NCBI RefSeq assembly: GCF_001238295.1 | Contig: NZ_LGXZ01000008.1 | Location: forward strand, 62,001-126,000 | Source: Ruegeria sp. 6PALISEP08 | GTDB taxonomy: Bacteria > Pseudomonadota > Alphaproteobacteria > Rhodobacterales > Rhodobacteraceae | DNA: 64,000 nucleotides | Direction: 5' to 3' | Part shown: positions 52,506 through 62,651 of the stretch, piece by piece | Layout of the letters: the number at the start of each line of letters is the position of its first letter | How positions within the stretch are numbered: position 1 is the stretch's first letter | Notes under the pieces: model-generated | Told to the model about the DNA's origin: nothing | The model's database searches: none | What the model saw: the letters and a program-made list of their open reading frames with translations, nothing else | Translations under genes and position numbers: made by a program

Positions 52506-53810
52506 ATGCTCGCAACGCCGCCGCCCATAGCCACACGGCCAAACTCGCTTTGGGCCGCCACTGCGCCGCAGAAACCCGAGAGCCCAGAGTTGTCCGGTGA
52601 TCTACACACGGATGTGGCCATTCTGGGCGCGGGTTTCACCGGTCTGCGCGCGGCGCTGGCCTTGGCCGAAGCAGGCACGTCTGTTGTTGTGCTTGATGCC
52701 GGTGATGTGGGCTGGGGCGCTTCCGGACGCACCGGCGGGCAGGTCAATCCGATGCTGCCCTTTAACTCTCCCGAGGATCTGCGCCGAATGCTGGGGCAGA
52801 CTTACTTCGAGCGTTTGACCGAGACCTCGTTAAACTCGGCAGATGAGTTGTTTTCACTGATCGACACCTATCAGATCCCGTGTCAGGCGCGACAAAAAGG
52901 TTGGTTGAGGGTGCTGCACAATGATCGAGCTTTGCGTAAGGCCGAGGCTGATGTGAAAGCCTGGAACGACTTTGGCGCAGGAATGGAGGTTCTACGCGGC
53001 GACGATCTGAGAATCAGTTCGGGCACAAACGCCTATTCCAGTGGTGTCGTGACCCCGCGCGGCGGTGCGGTGCAACCGATGATGCTGGCGCGCGGCGTGG
53101 CAGGCGCCGCCCAACAGCGCGGCGTTTCGATTTTTGGAAACAGCGCTGTTACCTCGATGAACAAGGTCGGCGGGAAGTGGCAACTGCGCACAGATCAGGG
53201 TTCGGTCACGTCCGACACGGTGATCGTTGCAACCAATGGCTATACTGGACCACTGGTGCCGAAACTGCCCAACAGCATCCTGCCCCTGACACCGATCCAA
53301 ATCGCAACAGACCCTTTGCCAGAAGATATCGTCGCTTCGATCCTGCCGCGGGGGCACACAATCTCGGACAGCCGACGTATCATCATGTATGCGCGGCGCG
53401 AGCCAGACAATCGATTGGTCTACGGTGGGTTGGGTCGCGTGGATCGCGCGGGCAATTTGGGCGGTTTCGACTGGCTTCAACGGGACGCCGAACGCGTTTT
53501 CCCTCAGTTGAAAGGTGCCAACTGGTCCTATCGCTGGGGAGGGCGTATTGCGATCACCGACGATCACCTGCCTCACCTGCATGAACCGCAGCCGGGTCTT
53601 CTAATCGGGCTTGGGTATAACGGGCGTGGCGTTGCAATGTCACATGTCATGGGTCGGGTGCTGGCCGAGCGTGCATTGGGGGCTGATCCAGGGTCTCTGA
53701 CGTTTCCAACCACCCCCGTGCGAGCCATGCCCTATCGCTCGTTCAAGGTTGCAGGTTTAGGTTCGGCAGTCTGGTCGATGCGCCTGATGGACTGGCTAGA
53801 AACCCGATAG
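52506..53810 (+). CDS. FAD-dependent amine/amino-acid oxidoreductase (DAO family)
   Basis: The 434-residue protein resembles gamma-glutamylputrescine oxidase-like members. It has a leader SLWAATAPQKPE, FAD loop DVAILGAGFTGLRAALALAEAG, VVLDAGDVGWGASGRTGGQVNP, and the C-terminal RWGGRIAITDDHLPHLHEPQPGLLIGLGYNGRGVAMSHVMG. It oxidises an amine or N-substituted amino acid, probably what the divergent transporter brings in. Transcribed from the IclR side with a 48-base gap. No signal peptide, so cytosolic. Confidence 0.88.
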   Translation: MLATPPPIATRPNSLWAATAPQKPESPELSGDLHTDVAILGAGFTGLRAALALAEAGTSVVVLDAGDVGWGASGRTGGQVNPMLPFNSPEDLRRMLGQTYFERLTETSLNSADELFSLIDTYQIPCQARQKGWLRVLHNDRALRKAEADVKAWNDFGAGMEVLRGDDLRISSGTNAYSSGVVTPRGGAVQPMMLARGVAGAAQQRGVSIFGNSAVTSMNKVGGKWQLRTDQGSVTSDTVIVATNGYTGPLVPKLPNSILPLTPIQIATDPLPEDIVASILPRGHTISDSRRIIMYARREPDNRLVYGGLGRVDRAGNLGGFDWLQRDAERVFPQLKGANWSYRWGGRIAITDDHLPHLHEPQPGLLIGLGYNGRGVAMSHVMGRVLAERALGADPGSLTFPTTPVRAMPYRSFKVAGLGSAVWSMRLMDWLETR

Positions 53811-53869
53811 CGCCTATTTTCATGAATCCACGCCATGAGGCTTGGGTGTTTTTTAAGAAGGCCAGAGCG

Positions 53870-53894
53870 AAAAAGAGGCGGCAAATGCCGCCTC
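53870..53894 (-). terminator. Rho-independent terminator after dnaJ
   Basis: On the minus strand GAGGCGGC, loop ATTT and GCCGCCTC form a perfect eight-pair stem followed by TTTTT. It ends the dnaK-dnaJ unit a few bases after the dnaJ stop. Confidence 0.93.
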
Positions 53895-53898
53895 AATC

Positions 53899-55047
53899 TT
53901 AGCTTTTCATTCCGTCCCAAAAGGATTTGACGGAAGAGAAAAAGCTCTTGGATTCCGGGTGGTTGTCTTCACCCAGATCGTCAAACTCGCGAAGCAACTC
54001 TTTCTGACGACTGGTCAGGTTGACCGGAGTTTCCACTGCCAGTTCGATGAACATGTCACCAACGCCACCACCGCGTAGCGCAGGCATGCCTTTGCTGCGC
54101 AAGCGCATTTGCCGACCCGACTGGCTTCCGGCTGGTATCTGAACGCGACCGCGACCGCCATCGATGGTCGGAACCTCGATCGATCCGCCCAGCGCCGCCT
54201 TGGCCATGCTGACCGGCACGCGGCAGTAGAGGTTCACGCTGTCGCGCTCGAATAGTTTGTGCTCGGATACTTCGACGAAAATGTAGAGGTCTCCCGGAGG
54301 GCCGCCACGCATTCCGGCCTCACCCTCGCCCGCCAGACGAATACGCGTTCCGGTTTCGACTCCAGCAGGGATGTTCACCGACAAAGCGCGGTCTTTTTCG
54401 ACGCGGCCAGCACCCTGGCAGGATTTGCAAGGGTTCTTGATGATCTGACCCAGCCCCGAACAGGTCGGGCAAGTGCGTTCAACGGTGAAAAAACCCTGCT
54501 GCGCCCGCACCTTGCCCATGCCGGAACAGGTGGGACAGGTTGTGGGCTCAACACCACCTTCAGCCCCGGTCCCTTCACATGATGAACAGGCCACGGCCGT
54601 GGGTACGTTAATGGTTTTCTGCAGACCCGAGAACGCCTCTTCCAGCGTCACGCGCAGGTTATAGCGAAGGTCCGAACCTCGCGCGGCGCGACGACCGCCG
54701 CCACCGCGTTGACCGCCCATGAAATCGCCGAAAAGATCGTCGAAAACGTCCGAGAACGCGCTCGAGAAGTCGCCTTGTCCGCCAAAGCCACCACCGGGAC
54801 GACCACCGCCTCCCATGCCGTTTTCAAATGCGGCATGGCCAAAGCGATCATAAGCTGCCTTTTTTTCGGCATCGCGCAGCACGTCGTAGGCCTCATTGGC
54901 TTCCTTGAACTGCGCTTCGGCATCCGGGTTGTCCTTGTTGCGGTCAGGATGCAGCGCTTTGGCTTTCGTGCGAAAACCTTTCTTGATCTCATCCGCCGAA
55001 GCGCCCTTGGCCACACCCAGCACTTCGTAATAGTCGCGCTTTGACAT
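53899..55047 (-). CDS. dnaJ: Chaperone DnaJ
   Basis: The 382-residue Hsp40 co-chaperone has a J domain ([19 protein letters not shown], with HPD in [11 protein letters not shown]), a G/F-rich linker ([19 protein letters not shown]), four zinc-finger repeats CxxCxGxG ([32 protein letters not shown]) and the two-lobed C-terminal substrate domain. I start at the ATG at 55047, eight bases after AAGGA. It follows dnaK by 74 bases with a strong hairpin in between. Confidence 0.97.
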   Translation of the reverse strand: MSKRDYYEVLGVAKGASADEIKKGFRTKAKALHPDRNKDNPDAEAQFKEANEAYDVLRDAEKKAAYDRFGHAAFENGMGGGGRPGGGFGGQGDFSSAFSDVFDDLFGDFMGGQRGGGGRRAARGSDLRYNLRVTLEEAFSGLQKTINVPTAVACSSCEGTGAEGGVEPTTCPTCSGMGKVRAQQGFFTVERTCPTCSGLGQIIKNPCKSCQGAGRVEKDRALSVNIPAGVETGTRIRLAGEGEAGMRGGPPGDLYIFVEVSEHKLFERDSVNLYCRVPVSMAKAALGGSIEVPTIDGGRGRVQIPAGSQSGRQMRLRSKGMPALRGGGVGDMFIELAVETPVNLTSRQKELLREFDDLGEDNHPESKSFFSSVKSFWDGMKS

Positions 55048-55076
55048 CAGTATTTCCTTCTGCCTCAACGTAAATA

Positions 55077-55101
55077 GGCCGGCCCGGCATCCGGACCGGC
55101 C
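55077..55101 (-). other. GC-rich hairpin between dnaK and dnaJ
   Basis: Eleven pairs (55077-55087 with 55091-55101, one G-U) around a three-base loop, followed on the minus strand by TATTT. It may partly stop transcription after dnaK or protect its mRNA, giving more DnaK than DnaJ. Confidence 0.55.
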
Positions 55102-55121
55102 CAAACTGGCCCGGTTACCCG

Positions 55122-57029
55122 TTACTTACGCTTGTCGTCGTCCAGATCTTCGAACTCGGCGTCGACAATGTCATCGTCCGCTGGTGCTGCATCTGCAGCC
55201 GCAGGCTCATCTTCGCCTTCTTCGGCTTGCGCCTTATAGATGGCTTCGCCCAGCTTCATGGCTGCCTCCGTGACGTTCTGGATACCCGACTTGATCTTGT
55301 CGGCATTCTCGGTTTCCAGCTCGTCCTTCAGTGCGGCGATCGCCAGCTCGATGGCTTCGATGGTGGTCGGATCGACTTTGTCGGCATGCTCTTCCATCGA
55401 CTTTTCGGTCGAGTGGATGAGGCTTTCCGCCTGGTTCTTCGCCTCGATCAGCTCGCGGCGCTCCTTGTCGGCTTCCGCGTTCTCTTCGGCGTCCTTGACC
55501 ATCTTGTCGATATCCTCGTCGGACAGACCGCCAGATGCCTGAATGGTGATCTTCTGCTCTTTGCCTGTGCCTTTGTCCTTGGCCGAAACCGAGACAATGC
55601 CGTTGGCGTCGATGTCAAAAGTCACCTCGATCTGAGGCATGCCGCGTGGCGCGGGCGGGATATCTTCAAGGTTAAACTGACCCAGGATCTTGTTGTCCGC
55701 AGCCATTTCGCGTTCACCTTGGAAACAGCGGATGGTCACCGCGTTCTGGTTGTCCTCGGCGGTCGAGAAGACCTGAGACTTCTTGGTCGGGATCGTGGTG
55801 TTGCGGTCGATCAGACGGGTGAACACGCCGCCCAGGGTTTCGATACCCAAGCTGAGCGGGGTCACGTCCAGCAGAACCACGTCTTTGACGTCGCCCTGCA
55901 GAACACCGGCCTGAATGGCGGCGCCCATGGCAACCACTTCGTCCGGGTTCACACCCTTGTGCGGCTCTTTGCCAAAGAACTTGGTAACCTCTTCGATCAC
56001 TTTCGGCATTCGGGTCATACCACCGACCAGAACAACCTCATCAATGTCAGCAGCCGACAGACCGGCGTCTTTCAGAGCGGCCTGGCAAGGCTTCATCGAC
56101 TTCTTGATCAGGTCGCCAACCAGCGATTCCAGCTTGGCACGGGTCAGTTTCATGACCATGTGCAGCGGCTGACCGTTCGAGCCCATCGAGATGAACGGCT
56201 GATTGATTTCGGTCTGCGAGGTTGAAGACAGTTCGATCTTGGCTTTTTCAGCGGCTTCTTTCAGACGCTGCAGGGCCATCTTGTCAGCAGACAGATCGAC
56301 ACCGTGTTCCTTTTTGAACTCGTCCGCCAGGTAGTTGACGATGCGCATGTCAAAGTCTTCACCACCCAGGAAGGTGTCACCATTGGTCGATTTGACCTCG
56401 AACAGGCCGTCGTCGATTTCCAGGATGGTCACGTCGAACGTACCGCCACCAAGGTCATAGACCGCGATGGTTTGGGTTTCTTCCTTGTCCAGACCATAGG
56501 CCAGAGCAGCCGCTGTCGGTTCGTTGATGATCCGCAGCACTTCCAGACCGGCGATCTTGCCTGCGTCTTTGGTGGCCTGACGCTGAGCGTCGTTGAAGTA
56601 GGCCGGAACGGTGATAACCGCCTGCGTGACTTCCTCACCCAAATAGCTTTCGGCGGTTTCCTTCATCTTACCCAGAGTGAAGGCCGAGATCTGGCTTGGG
56701 GAGTACTTTTCACCACGGGCTTCCACCCATGCGTCGCCATTGCCGCCGTTGACGATGGCGTACGGCACCATTTTCTTGTCTTTTTCGACTTCGGCATCAT
56801 CCACGCGACGACCGATCAGACGCTTGACGCCAAAGATCGTGTTGTCGGGGTTGGTGACCGCCTGACGTTTTGCAGGCTGCCCGACCAGACGCTCATCTTC
56901 GGTGAAGGCGACGATCGAGGGCGTGGTCCGCGCCCCTTCGGCGTTTTCGATGACCTTCGGCTGTGAGCCGTCCATGATGGCCACACAAGAGTTTGTGGTA
57001 CCGAGGTCAATCCCGATTACTTTTCCCAT
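55122..57029 (-). CDS. dnaK: Chaperone DnaK (Hsp70)
   Basis: The 635-residue Hsp70 has the ATPase domain ([64 protein letters not shown]), the linker [17 protein letters not shown], a substrate-binding part and the acidic tail [18 protein letters not shown]. Its length fits alphaproteobacterial DnaK. It is preceded by a predicted heat-shock promoter and heads the operon with dnaJ. Confidence 0.98.
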   Translation of the reverse strand: MGKVIGIDLGTTNSCVAIMDGSQPKVIENAEGARTTPSIVAFTEDERLVGQPAKRQAVTNPDNTIFGVKRLIGRRVDDAEVEKDKKMVPYAIVNGGNGDAWVEARGEKYSPSQISAFTLGKMKETAESYLGEEVTQAVITVPAYFNDAQRQATKDAGKIAGLEVLRIINEPTAAALAYGLDKEETQTIAVYDLGGGTFDVTILEIDDGLFEVKSTNGDTFLGGEDFDMRIVNYLADEFKKEHGVDLSADKMALQRLKEAAEKAKIELSSTSQTEINQPFISMGSNGQPLHMVMKLTRAKLESLVGDLIKKSMKPCQAALKDAGLSAADIDEVVLVGGMTRMPKVIEEVTKFFGKEPHKGVNPDEVVAMGAAIQAGVLQGDVKDVVLLDVTPLSLGIETLGGVFTRLIDRNTTIPTKKSQVFSTAEDNQNAVTIRCFQGEREMAADNKILGQFNLEDIPPAPRGMPQIEVTFDIDANGIVSVSAKDKGTGKEQKITIQASGGLSDEDIDKMVKDAEENAEADKERRELIEAKNQAESLIHSTEKSMEEHADKVDPTTIEAIELAIAALKDELETENADKIKSGIQNVTEAAMKLGEAIYKAQAEEGEDEPAAADAAPADDDIVDAEFEDLDDDKRK

Positions 57030-57138
57030 TTTTGCAATCCCTTTCTCTTCAAGGCGATGTCCCGAGGACCGGACCCGTTACGGCATCCCGCCCCCGATCT
57101 GTTGTGCGCGACAGCACTACCATCGCGCGTCCCGGCGT

Positions 57139-57167
57139 ATATAAGGGCGAGACCAAGGGCCTGCAAG
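57139..57167 (-). promoter_or_regulatory. Predicted RpoH (heat-shock sigma) promoter of dnaK
   Basis: On the minus strand CTTGCA (57167-57162) is followed after 16 bases by CTTATAT (57145-57139). This matches the alphaproteobacterial RpoH pattern CTTG...CyTATnT and lies about 110 bases upstream of dnaK. The mRNA would have a long leader. Confidence 0.65.
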
Positions 57168-57241
57168 CACCGTAAAAGGCAGGTTTTCGGGAATCTGTGG
57201 CCTTTTTTGGCAAGGATTTGGAAAGGATTGGGGTTTCCGGA

Positions 57242-57844
57242 ATGGCGCGGCTGGTTTTGCGGGGGTTCGATATCAGAAAAGCCTATCTGGATCCTGCCGC
57301 TCAGACGCAGGTCATCGCTGATTTGCGACCGATTCTGAAAGCCGCGCCCCTGTTTCGCCCCGTTACGCCCTCGGGCAAAGAGATGTCGGTGCGGATGACC
57401 TCAGCCGGGGCTTTGGGTTGGGTGACTGACAAGGCGGGCTATCGCTATCAGGATCAGCATCCCAAGGGCGGCATCTGGCCCGGCATTCCCGAAAGTATTC
57501 TGGATATCTGGCGTGATTTGGTCAGCGCCGAACGTGAACCGGATTGCTGTTTAATCAATTACTATGGTGAAGGCGCAAAGATGGGGCTTCATCAGGACAA
57601 GGACGAGGCCGATTTTTCCTGGCCCGTTTTGTCAGTTTCTCTGGGCGACGACGCCCTGTTCCGCATTGGCAACACGACCCGTGGCGGCAAGACCGAGTCA
57701 ATCTGGCTAGGCTCGGGTGATGTGGTGGTCATGGGTGGGCCAGCGCGGTTGGCGTATCACGGGGTGGATCGGATCAGGTTCGGATCTTCTCGGCTGCTGC
57801 CCAAAGGCGGACGGATCAACCTTACATTGCGGGTCGCGCGTTAA
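57242..57844 (+). CDS. alkB: DNA/RNA dealkylation dioxygenase AlkB
   Basis: AlkB is a 2-oxoglutarate/Fe(II) dioxygenase that removes methyl groups from 1-methyladenine and 3-methylcytosine. The 200-residue product contains LHQDKDEADF (H-x-D iron ligands), LAYHGVDRI (second histidine) and GRINLTLRVAR (the 2-oxoglutarate arginines), with PVTPSGKEMSVRMTSAG and INYYGEGAKMG. I start at the ATG at 57242 because the family motif starts at once; an upstream start at 57197 is open. Its TAA overlaps the stop of the convergent permease gene. Confidence 0.92.
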   Translation: MARLVLRGFDIRKAYLDPAAQTQVIADLRPILKAAPLFRPVTPSGKEMSVRMTSAGALGWVTDKAGYRYQDQHPKGGIWPGIPESILDIWRDLVSAEREPDCCLINYYGEGAKMGLHQDKDEADFSWPVLSVSLGDDALFRIGNTTRGGKTESIWLGSGDVVVMGGPARLAYHGVDRIRFGSSRLLPKGGRINLTLRVAR

Positions 57845-58665
57845 CGGCGAGCGTTCCAGCTTTGTGAAACGTGCTGGCGTGTAAAGAACTCACCCATCAG
57901 GCCGATCATCAGCAAGGCAATCCCGACCCAGAGCGCGTATTCCCAGCTGGAATTGCGCGGGAAATAATTCTGGAAAATGAAACCGCGACATTGGTCGATG
58001 ATATGAAATAGCGGATTCCACGCAAACATCATCAGCAACCCGCCGCCCAGTGTATTAGCAACAAACATTTTGCCGGAAAACACCATGTTCAGGCGACGAT
58101 AGATATTGGTGAGCATTCCGACCGTTGTCGGGAACCACGGTTTGAGTGCCATGAACACCAATCCCACAGCACACCCGGTAAACCAGGCCAGCAAAATCAT
58201 TGCAAAAGCACCGCCAGGATCCTGAATCTCGATCGGTGCGATTGTGACGCTGTAGATAAAAAGGATGATGAACATGGCCAGCAATTGCTTGTACAGCGTA
58301 CTGAATGCTGACGACAGGATCGTGACCATCACGTTCATCGGCGAATGCAGCATCATTGGATTATTCGCCGCCCCGACCCCTGAAATCGCGCCGATGGATT
58401 GGATATGCATCATGAAAGGAAAAACTCCCGACAGGACGTAGAGTAGAAATTCGCCTCTGATCTTGGGAACACCGCCTCGACCCATCAAAGTCATAAGCAG
58501 GTAAAACGTAGTGCCCATAACCACCAGTTGCATAACGTTGATCAGGATGGCCATCACCGCATTGGGATGTTGCGCACGCACATTTCGCACCGAAGCGTGG
58601 AACACCAGCTCAGCCGTTGTAAAGGCGCCGCCCAGTAGCGATTGATTGCGCTTGAAGTAATACAC
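57841..58665 (-). CDS. Polysaccharide-export ABC-2 type permease (KpsM/Wzm-like)
   Basis: The 274-residue inner-membrane protein has six predicted helices, with LLYVLSGVFPFMMHIQSIG, FTGCAVGLVFMALKPWFPTTVGM and FAWNPLFHIIDQCRGFIF. The last resembles the N-P-x-x-x-x-I-x-x-x-R segment of polysaccharide-export permeases. It needs an ATPase (KpsT/Wzt-like), which is not next to it here. The divergent cysQ-kdsB-galE-glycosyltransferase group fits a capsule or O-chain role. It converges on alkB with overlapping stop codons. Confidence 0.87.
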   Translation of the reverse strand: MYYFKRNQSLLGGAFTTAELVFHASVRNVRAQHPNAVMAILINVMQLVVMGTTFYLLMTLMGRGGVPKIRGEFLLYVLSGVFPFMMHIQSIGAISGVGAANNPMMLHSPMNVMVTILSSAFSTLYKQLLAMFIILFIYSVTIAPIEIQDPGGAFAMILLAWFTGCAVGLVFMALKPWFPTTVGMLTNIYRRLNMVFSGKMFVANTLGGGLLMMFAWNPLFHIIDQCRGFIFQNYFPRNSSWEYALWVGIALLMIGLMGEFFTRQHVSQSWNARR

Positions 58666-58786
58666 TCGAAGGTCTTTCCTGCCGCGTCGCCGCTAATCTG
58701 CCACGAATATCTTGCCGTTCCGTAACCGCCGCATCATAAGTCGGTGATGAGTTTGGATCAACAAACCACAGGAACGGAGCATTTTT

Positions 58787-59584
58787 GTGACCTACGACGC
58801 GCTTATTCCCGTCATTCGGCGGCTGGCCCTGGAGGCGGGCGACAAGATCATGGAGATCTATGAGGCGGATGATTTCGACGTCAAAGTCAAATCCGACTCT
58901 AGCCCTGTGACCGAAGCGGACGAGGCTGCTGACGCTTTGATTTCCGCCGGGTTGCGCGCAGCCTTCCCGGATATCCTTCTGGTCACTGAAGAACAGGCCG
59001 ACTCGCATTCGGAAAAAGGCGATACCTTTCTGATTGTCGATCCGTTGGACGGCACCAAGGAATTCATCAACCGTCGCGGCGACTTCACCGTCAACATCGC
59101 GCTGGTCGAGAACGGAGTACCGACCCGGGGCGTGGTCTATGCACCAGCACGGGGGCGCATGTTCTATACACAATCGGATGGTCAGTCAGTCGAGGAAACA
59201 GGGGCGTTTGACAAGGAAACGCCCGGGACTTTGACCGGAATATCAGTCTCTAAACCGGACAATTCGGCGCTTTTTGTTGTGGCTTCGAAATCCCATCGGG
59301 ATCAGGCCACCGAGGACTACATCAACAAGTATCAGGTGAAAGACAGCAAAAGCGCGGGGTCCTCGCTCAAGTTCTGCCTGGTGGCTACGGGTGAGGCGGA
59401 CATTTATCCCCGCGTTGGGCGCACGATGGAATGGGATACGGCGGCAGGCCATGCAGTGCTTGCCGGGGCGGGCGGAAAGGTGGTGCGTTTTGACGACCAT
59501 TCACCGCTGGCTTATGGCAAAGAAGGCTATGCCAACCCGTTTTTTATCGCTTACGCTCCGGGTGTTGAACTGAAGGAAGCCTGA
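58787..59584 (+). CDS. cysQ: 3'(2'),5'-bisphosphate nucleotidase CysQ
   Basis: CysQ removes the 3' phosphate of PAP, a by-product of sulfate transfer. The 265-residue inositol-monophosphatase-fold enzyme has VTEADEAADALI, LVTEEQ, the metal motif IVDPLDGTKEFINRRGDFTVNIAL and WDTAAGHAVLAGAGG near the C-terminus. Translation starts at a GTG at 58787, seven bases after ACGGAG. Its TGA shares one base with the ATG of kdsB. In this locus it could serve sulfated polysaccharide synthesis. Confidence 0.93.
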   Translation: MTYDALIPVIRRLALEAGDKIMEIYEADDFDVKVKSDSSPVTEADEAADALISAGLRAAFPDILLVTEEQADSHSEKGDTFLIVDPLDGTKEFINRRGDFTVNIALVENGVPTRGVVYAPARGRMFYTQSDGQSVEETGAFDKETPGTLTGISVSKPDNSALFVVASKSHRDQATEDYINKYQVKDSKSAGSSLKFCLVATGEADIYPRVGRTMEWDTAAGHAVLAGAGGKVVRFDDHSPLAYGKEGYANPFFIAYAPGVELKEA

Positions 59585-60384
59585 TGTCTGTTCTGATCGC
59601 CATCCCTGCCCGCTATGCCTCGACCCGTTATCCGGGCAAACCACTGGTGCCGCTATCGGGTGCCACAGGTGCTGCAATGACGCTGATCGAACGGTCCTGG
59701 CGCGCGGCCAAGTCTGTTTCGGGTGTTGACCGGGTGGTCGTTGCAACGGATGACGATCGTATCCGCGAGGTCTCGGAAGGGTTTGGGGCCGAAGTGGTCA
59801 TGACCTCGGAAAGCTGCCAGAACGGCACCGAACGCTGCGCCGAAGCGCATGAAGTTCTGGGTGGTGGTCATGACATCGTGGTCAACCTGCAAGGCGACGC
59901 GCCGCTGACGCCACACTGGTTTGTCGAAGACCTGATCGCCGGCCTGCGCGCCGCGCCAGATGCCGGTGTTGCCACGCCCGTGCTGCGCTGCGACGGGGAC
60001 GCGCTGAACAGTCTGCTGAACGATCGCAAGAATGGACGCGTAGGCGGTACAACTGCAGTGTTCGGGCGCGACCACAGCGCGATGTATTTCTCGAAAGAGG
60101 TCGTGCCTTTTACGTCCGAGACTTATGCAGGCGGCGAACCGACCCCGGTGTATCATCACGTGGGCGTATATGCTTACAGACCCGATGCGCTTGCCGCATA
60201 TCCAGGCTGGCCCACCGGCCCGCTGGAGCAGCTGGAGGGTCTGGAACAGCTTCGGTTCATGGAAAACGGGCGCAAGGTTCTGTGCGTCGAGGTCGCGGCC
60301 AAGGGCCGCCAGTTCTGGGAATTGAACAACCCGCAGGACGTGCCAAAGATCGAAGAGATGATGGCGGCGATGGGGCTGGAGTAA
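59584..60384 (+). CDS. kdsB: CMP-Kdo synthetase KdsB
   Basis: KdsB activates Kdo with CTP for lipopolysaccharide or capsule linkers. The 266-residue cytosolic enzyme has VLIAIPARYASTRYPGKPLVPLSG, VVVATDDDRIREV, ESCQNGTERCAEA, VVNLQGDAPLTP and GVYAYRPDALAAYPGWP. It is slightly longer than E. coli KdsB. It overlaps cysQ by one base (TGATG). Confidence 0.95.
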   Translation: MSVLIAIPARYASTRYPGKPLVPLSGATGAAMTLIERSWRAAKSVSGVDRVVVATDDDRIREVSEGFGAEVVMTSESCQNGTERCAEAHEVLGGGHDIVVNLQGDAPLTPHWFVEDLIAGLRAAPDAGVATPVLRCDGDALNSLLNDRKNGRVGGTTAVFGRDHSAMYFSKEVVPFTSETYAGGEPTPVYHHVGVYAYRPDALAAYPGWPTGPLEQLEGLEQLRFMENGRKVLCVEVAAKGRQFWELNNPQDVPKIEEMMAAMGLE

Positions 60385-60455
60385 CCGATTTTCCCCATGA
60401 CATCCGGCGGTCCCCATATCTTATGTAAAGGTAACTCGGCTCCAAAGGGCGCATC

Positions 60456-61439
60456 ATGACAACTATCCTAGTGACCGGTGGTGCCGGGTATATTGGCTCG
60501 CACGCCTGCAAGGCGCTGGCGAAGGCGGGATATGTTCCGGTGACGTATGACAATCTGGTCACGGGCTGGCAGGATGCAGTGAAATACGGCCCTTTTGAAC
60601 AGGGCGACCTGCTGGACCGGGCGCGTCTTGACGAGGTGTTTGCCAAACACCAACCAGCGGCGGTGATTCATTTTGCTGCCCTAAGCCAGGTGGGTGACGC
60701 GATGCGCCAGCCCGGAGTGTACTGGTCAAACAATGTTACGGGTTCACTGAACTTGATAGAAGCTGCAGTCGCAGCCGGGTGTCTGGACTTTGTGTTTTCA
60801 TCCACATGCGCCACCTACGGCGAGCATGACAACGTGGTTCTGGATGAATCCACCGCGCAGCTTCCGTTGAATGCATATGGTGCCTCAAAACGCGCAATCG
60901 AGGACATCCTGAAGGACTTCGAAGCGGCCCATGGTCTGCGCCATGTCATTTTCCGCTATTTCAACGTTGCCGGGGCGGATCCCGAGGGGGAAGTGGGTGA
61001 ATTTCACCGCCCCGAGACCCACCTGATCCCTCTAATGCTGGACGCGATTGATGGCAAACGGGATGGTTTGACCGTCTTTGGCACCGACTACGACACCCCC
61101 GACGGAACATGTATCCGCGACTATGTACATGTCTGCGATCTGGTGGATGCGCATGTTCTGGGGCTGGACTGGTTGGAACAGGGCAAGGAAAGTCGCGTCT
61201 TTAATCTGGGTACCGGATCCGGATTTTCCGTGCTTGAGGTCATCGAACAATCCAAATCCGTCACCAATCGACCGGTACCGTATTCTATCGGACCGCGTCG
61301 CGCCGGGGATTGCACAAAGCTGGTCTCAGGTTCTGTACGTGCTGAAACCGAACTTGGATGGTCGCCCAAAAGATCAACGTTAGAGACGATGATCGCGGAT
61401 GCCTGGCGCTGGCATCAGAACGGGCATTACGAGAAGTGA
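60456..61439 (+). CDS. galE: UDP-glucose 4-epimerase
   Basis: GalE interconverts UDP-glucose and UDP-galactose. The 327-residue short-chain dehydrogenase-like enzyme starts MTTILVTGGAGYIGSHACKAL (NAD loop) and has the catalytic serine/threonine in FVFSSTCATYGEH, YGASK (catalytic tyrosine and lysine), YFNVAGADPEGEVGE and DYVHVCDLVDAHVLGL. It is 71 bases after kdsB and seven before the next glycosyltransferase gene. Confidence 0.95.
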   Translation: MTTILVTGGAGYIGSHACKALAKAGYVPVTYDNLVTGWQDAVKYGPFEQGDLLDRARLDEVFAKHQPAAVIHFAALSQVGDAMRQPGVYWSNNVTGSLNLIEAAVAAGCLDFVFSSTCATYGEHDNVVLDESTAQLPLNAYGASKRAIEDILKDFEAAHGLRHVIFRYFNVAGADPEGEVGEFHRPETHLIPLMLDAIDGKRDGLTVFGTDYDTPDGTCIRDYVHVCDLVDAHVLGLDWLEQGKESRVFNLGTGSGFSVLEVIEQSKSVTNRPVPYSIGPRRAGDCTKLVSGSVRAETELGWSPKRSTLETMIADAWRWHQNGHYEK

Positions 61440-61446
61440 GTCGCCA

Positions 61447-62496
61447 GTGACCTCCGGCACAGTGCATAACCTGCCCCGGATCAGTTGGCGGCAAAAGTAT
61501 CAGCTGCGCTGGAAACGTCGACGGCTGCTGTGGCGGTCCTTGCGCAGTCGGCACCAATTGACCTGCCTGAAAGATCAGACAGGCGAGATCCGCGCTGGTG
61601 GAGTGCTGTGCTTTACAACATTGCGCAACGAGATCACTCGCCTGCCCTGGTTCTTTCACCACTACCGCCAGTTGGGCGTAGGTCATTTCCTTTTCGTGGA
61701 TAACGGCAGCGATGACGGCTCGGCAGAATATTTGTTGGACCAACCGGATGTGTCTGTCTGGCAAACCTATTCCAGCTATCGGGGATCACGATTTGGCCTG
61801 GATTGGCTGACCTGGCTTCAGATGCGGTATGGGCACAATCACTGGTGCCTGATGGTCGATGCGGATGAACTGCTGGTCTATTCCCAGTGCGATACCCACC
61901 CCCTGCAAGACCTGACGCATTGGCTGGACCAGCAAGGGCGGGTTGGTTTTGGTGCGTTGATGCTGGACCTTTACCCCAAAGGTCCGCTGGGCCATGAGTC
62001 CTATGACCCCAATACCGACCCGACGGAGTTGTTATGTTGGTTCGACGCAGGGCCACATCGCGCAGAGCGACAAAGCCCGATGGGCAATCTGTGGGTTCAA
62101 GGCGGCGCAAGGGAACGCATGTTCTTCGCCCAAACACGGCAACGATCCCCCACGCTGAACAAGATCCCGCTTATGCGCTGGTCGCGGCGGTATGCCTATG
62201 TAAACTCTTGCCATTCCGCCCTGCCGCGTCACTTGAACGCAACTTATGACGGACCGGACGGCTCGGCCCCTTCGGGGGTTTTGCTGCACACGAAGTTCCT
62301 GCCGGAGATTGTCGAAAAATCCAAATCCGAAAAGCAACGACACCAGCATTTTCACGACCCGAACCAATTCGGGGCGTACTATGACGGGATAATTAATAAA
62401 CCGGACATGTGGACCCCACAATCGGTGCGATACGCTGGTTGGACACAGTTGCAGCAAATGGGGCTGATGACAGGTGGGGATTGGGTGTTTTCATGA
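61447..62496 (+). CDS. Glycosyltransferase family 2-like protein (first of two paralogues)
   Basis: The 349-residue protein has a short basic leader, then a GT2_4-type domain: CFTTLRNEITRLPWFFHHYRQLGVGHFLFVDNGSDDGSAEYL and CLMVDADELLVY, whose D-x-D should bind the nucleotide sugar and metal. LWVQGGARERMFF and LNKIPLMRWSRRYAYVNSCHS are shared with its neighbour. The start is taken at the GTG at 61447, seven bases after galE. Sugar and acceptor unknown; the locus points to a surface polysaccharide. Confidence 0.83.
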   Translation: MTSGTVHNLPRISWRQKYQLRWKRRRLLWRSLRSRHQLTCLKDQTGEIRAGGVLCFTTLRNEITRLPWFFHHYRQLGVGHFLFVDNGSDDGSAEYLLDQPDVSVWQTYSSYRGSRFGLDWLTWLQMRYGHNHWCLMVDADELLVYSQCDTHPLQDLTHWLDQQGRVGFGALMLDLYPKGPLGHESYDPNTDPTELLCWFDAGPHRAERQSPMGNLWVQGGARERMFFAQTRQRSPTLNKIPLMRWSRRYAYVNSCHSALPRHLNATYDGPDGSAPSGVLLHTKFLPEIVEKSKSEKQRHQHFHDPNQFGAYYDGIINKPDMWTPQSVRYAGWTQLQQMGLMTGGDWVFS

Positions 62497-62651
62497 AAAC
62501 ACGACAATCAACGGCCCGTTTACCCTTTCCAGAATTTAAAGAAGTTGCCTCAGAAGATGCATAGGTGCCATAAACCGATAATGCTTTGTCGTGCCAGCGG
62601 TCATGACGGGGTCGGGGAAAGCTCGCGTTATAAAAAGGGTTGGGCAGTCAC

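Noticed and set aside
55227..56225. Open frame of 332 codons on the plus strand
   Set aside because: Antisense to dnaK; same reason as above.
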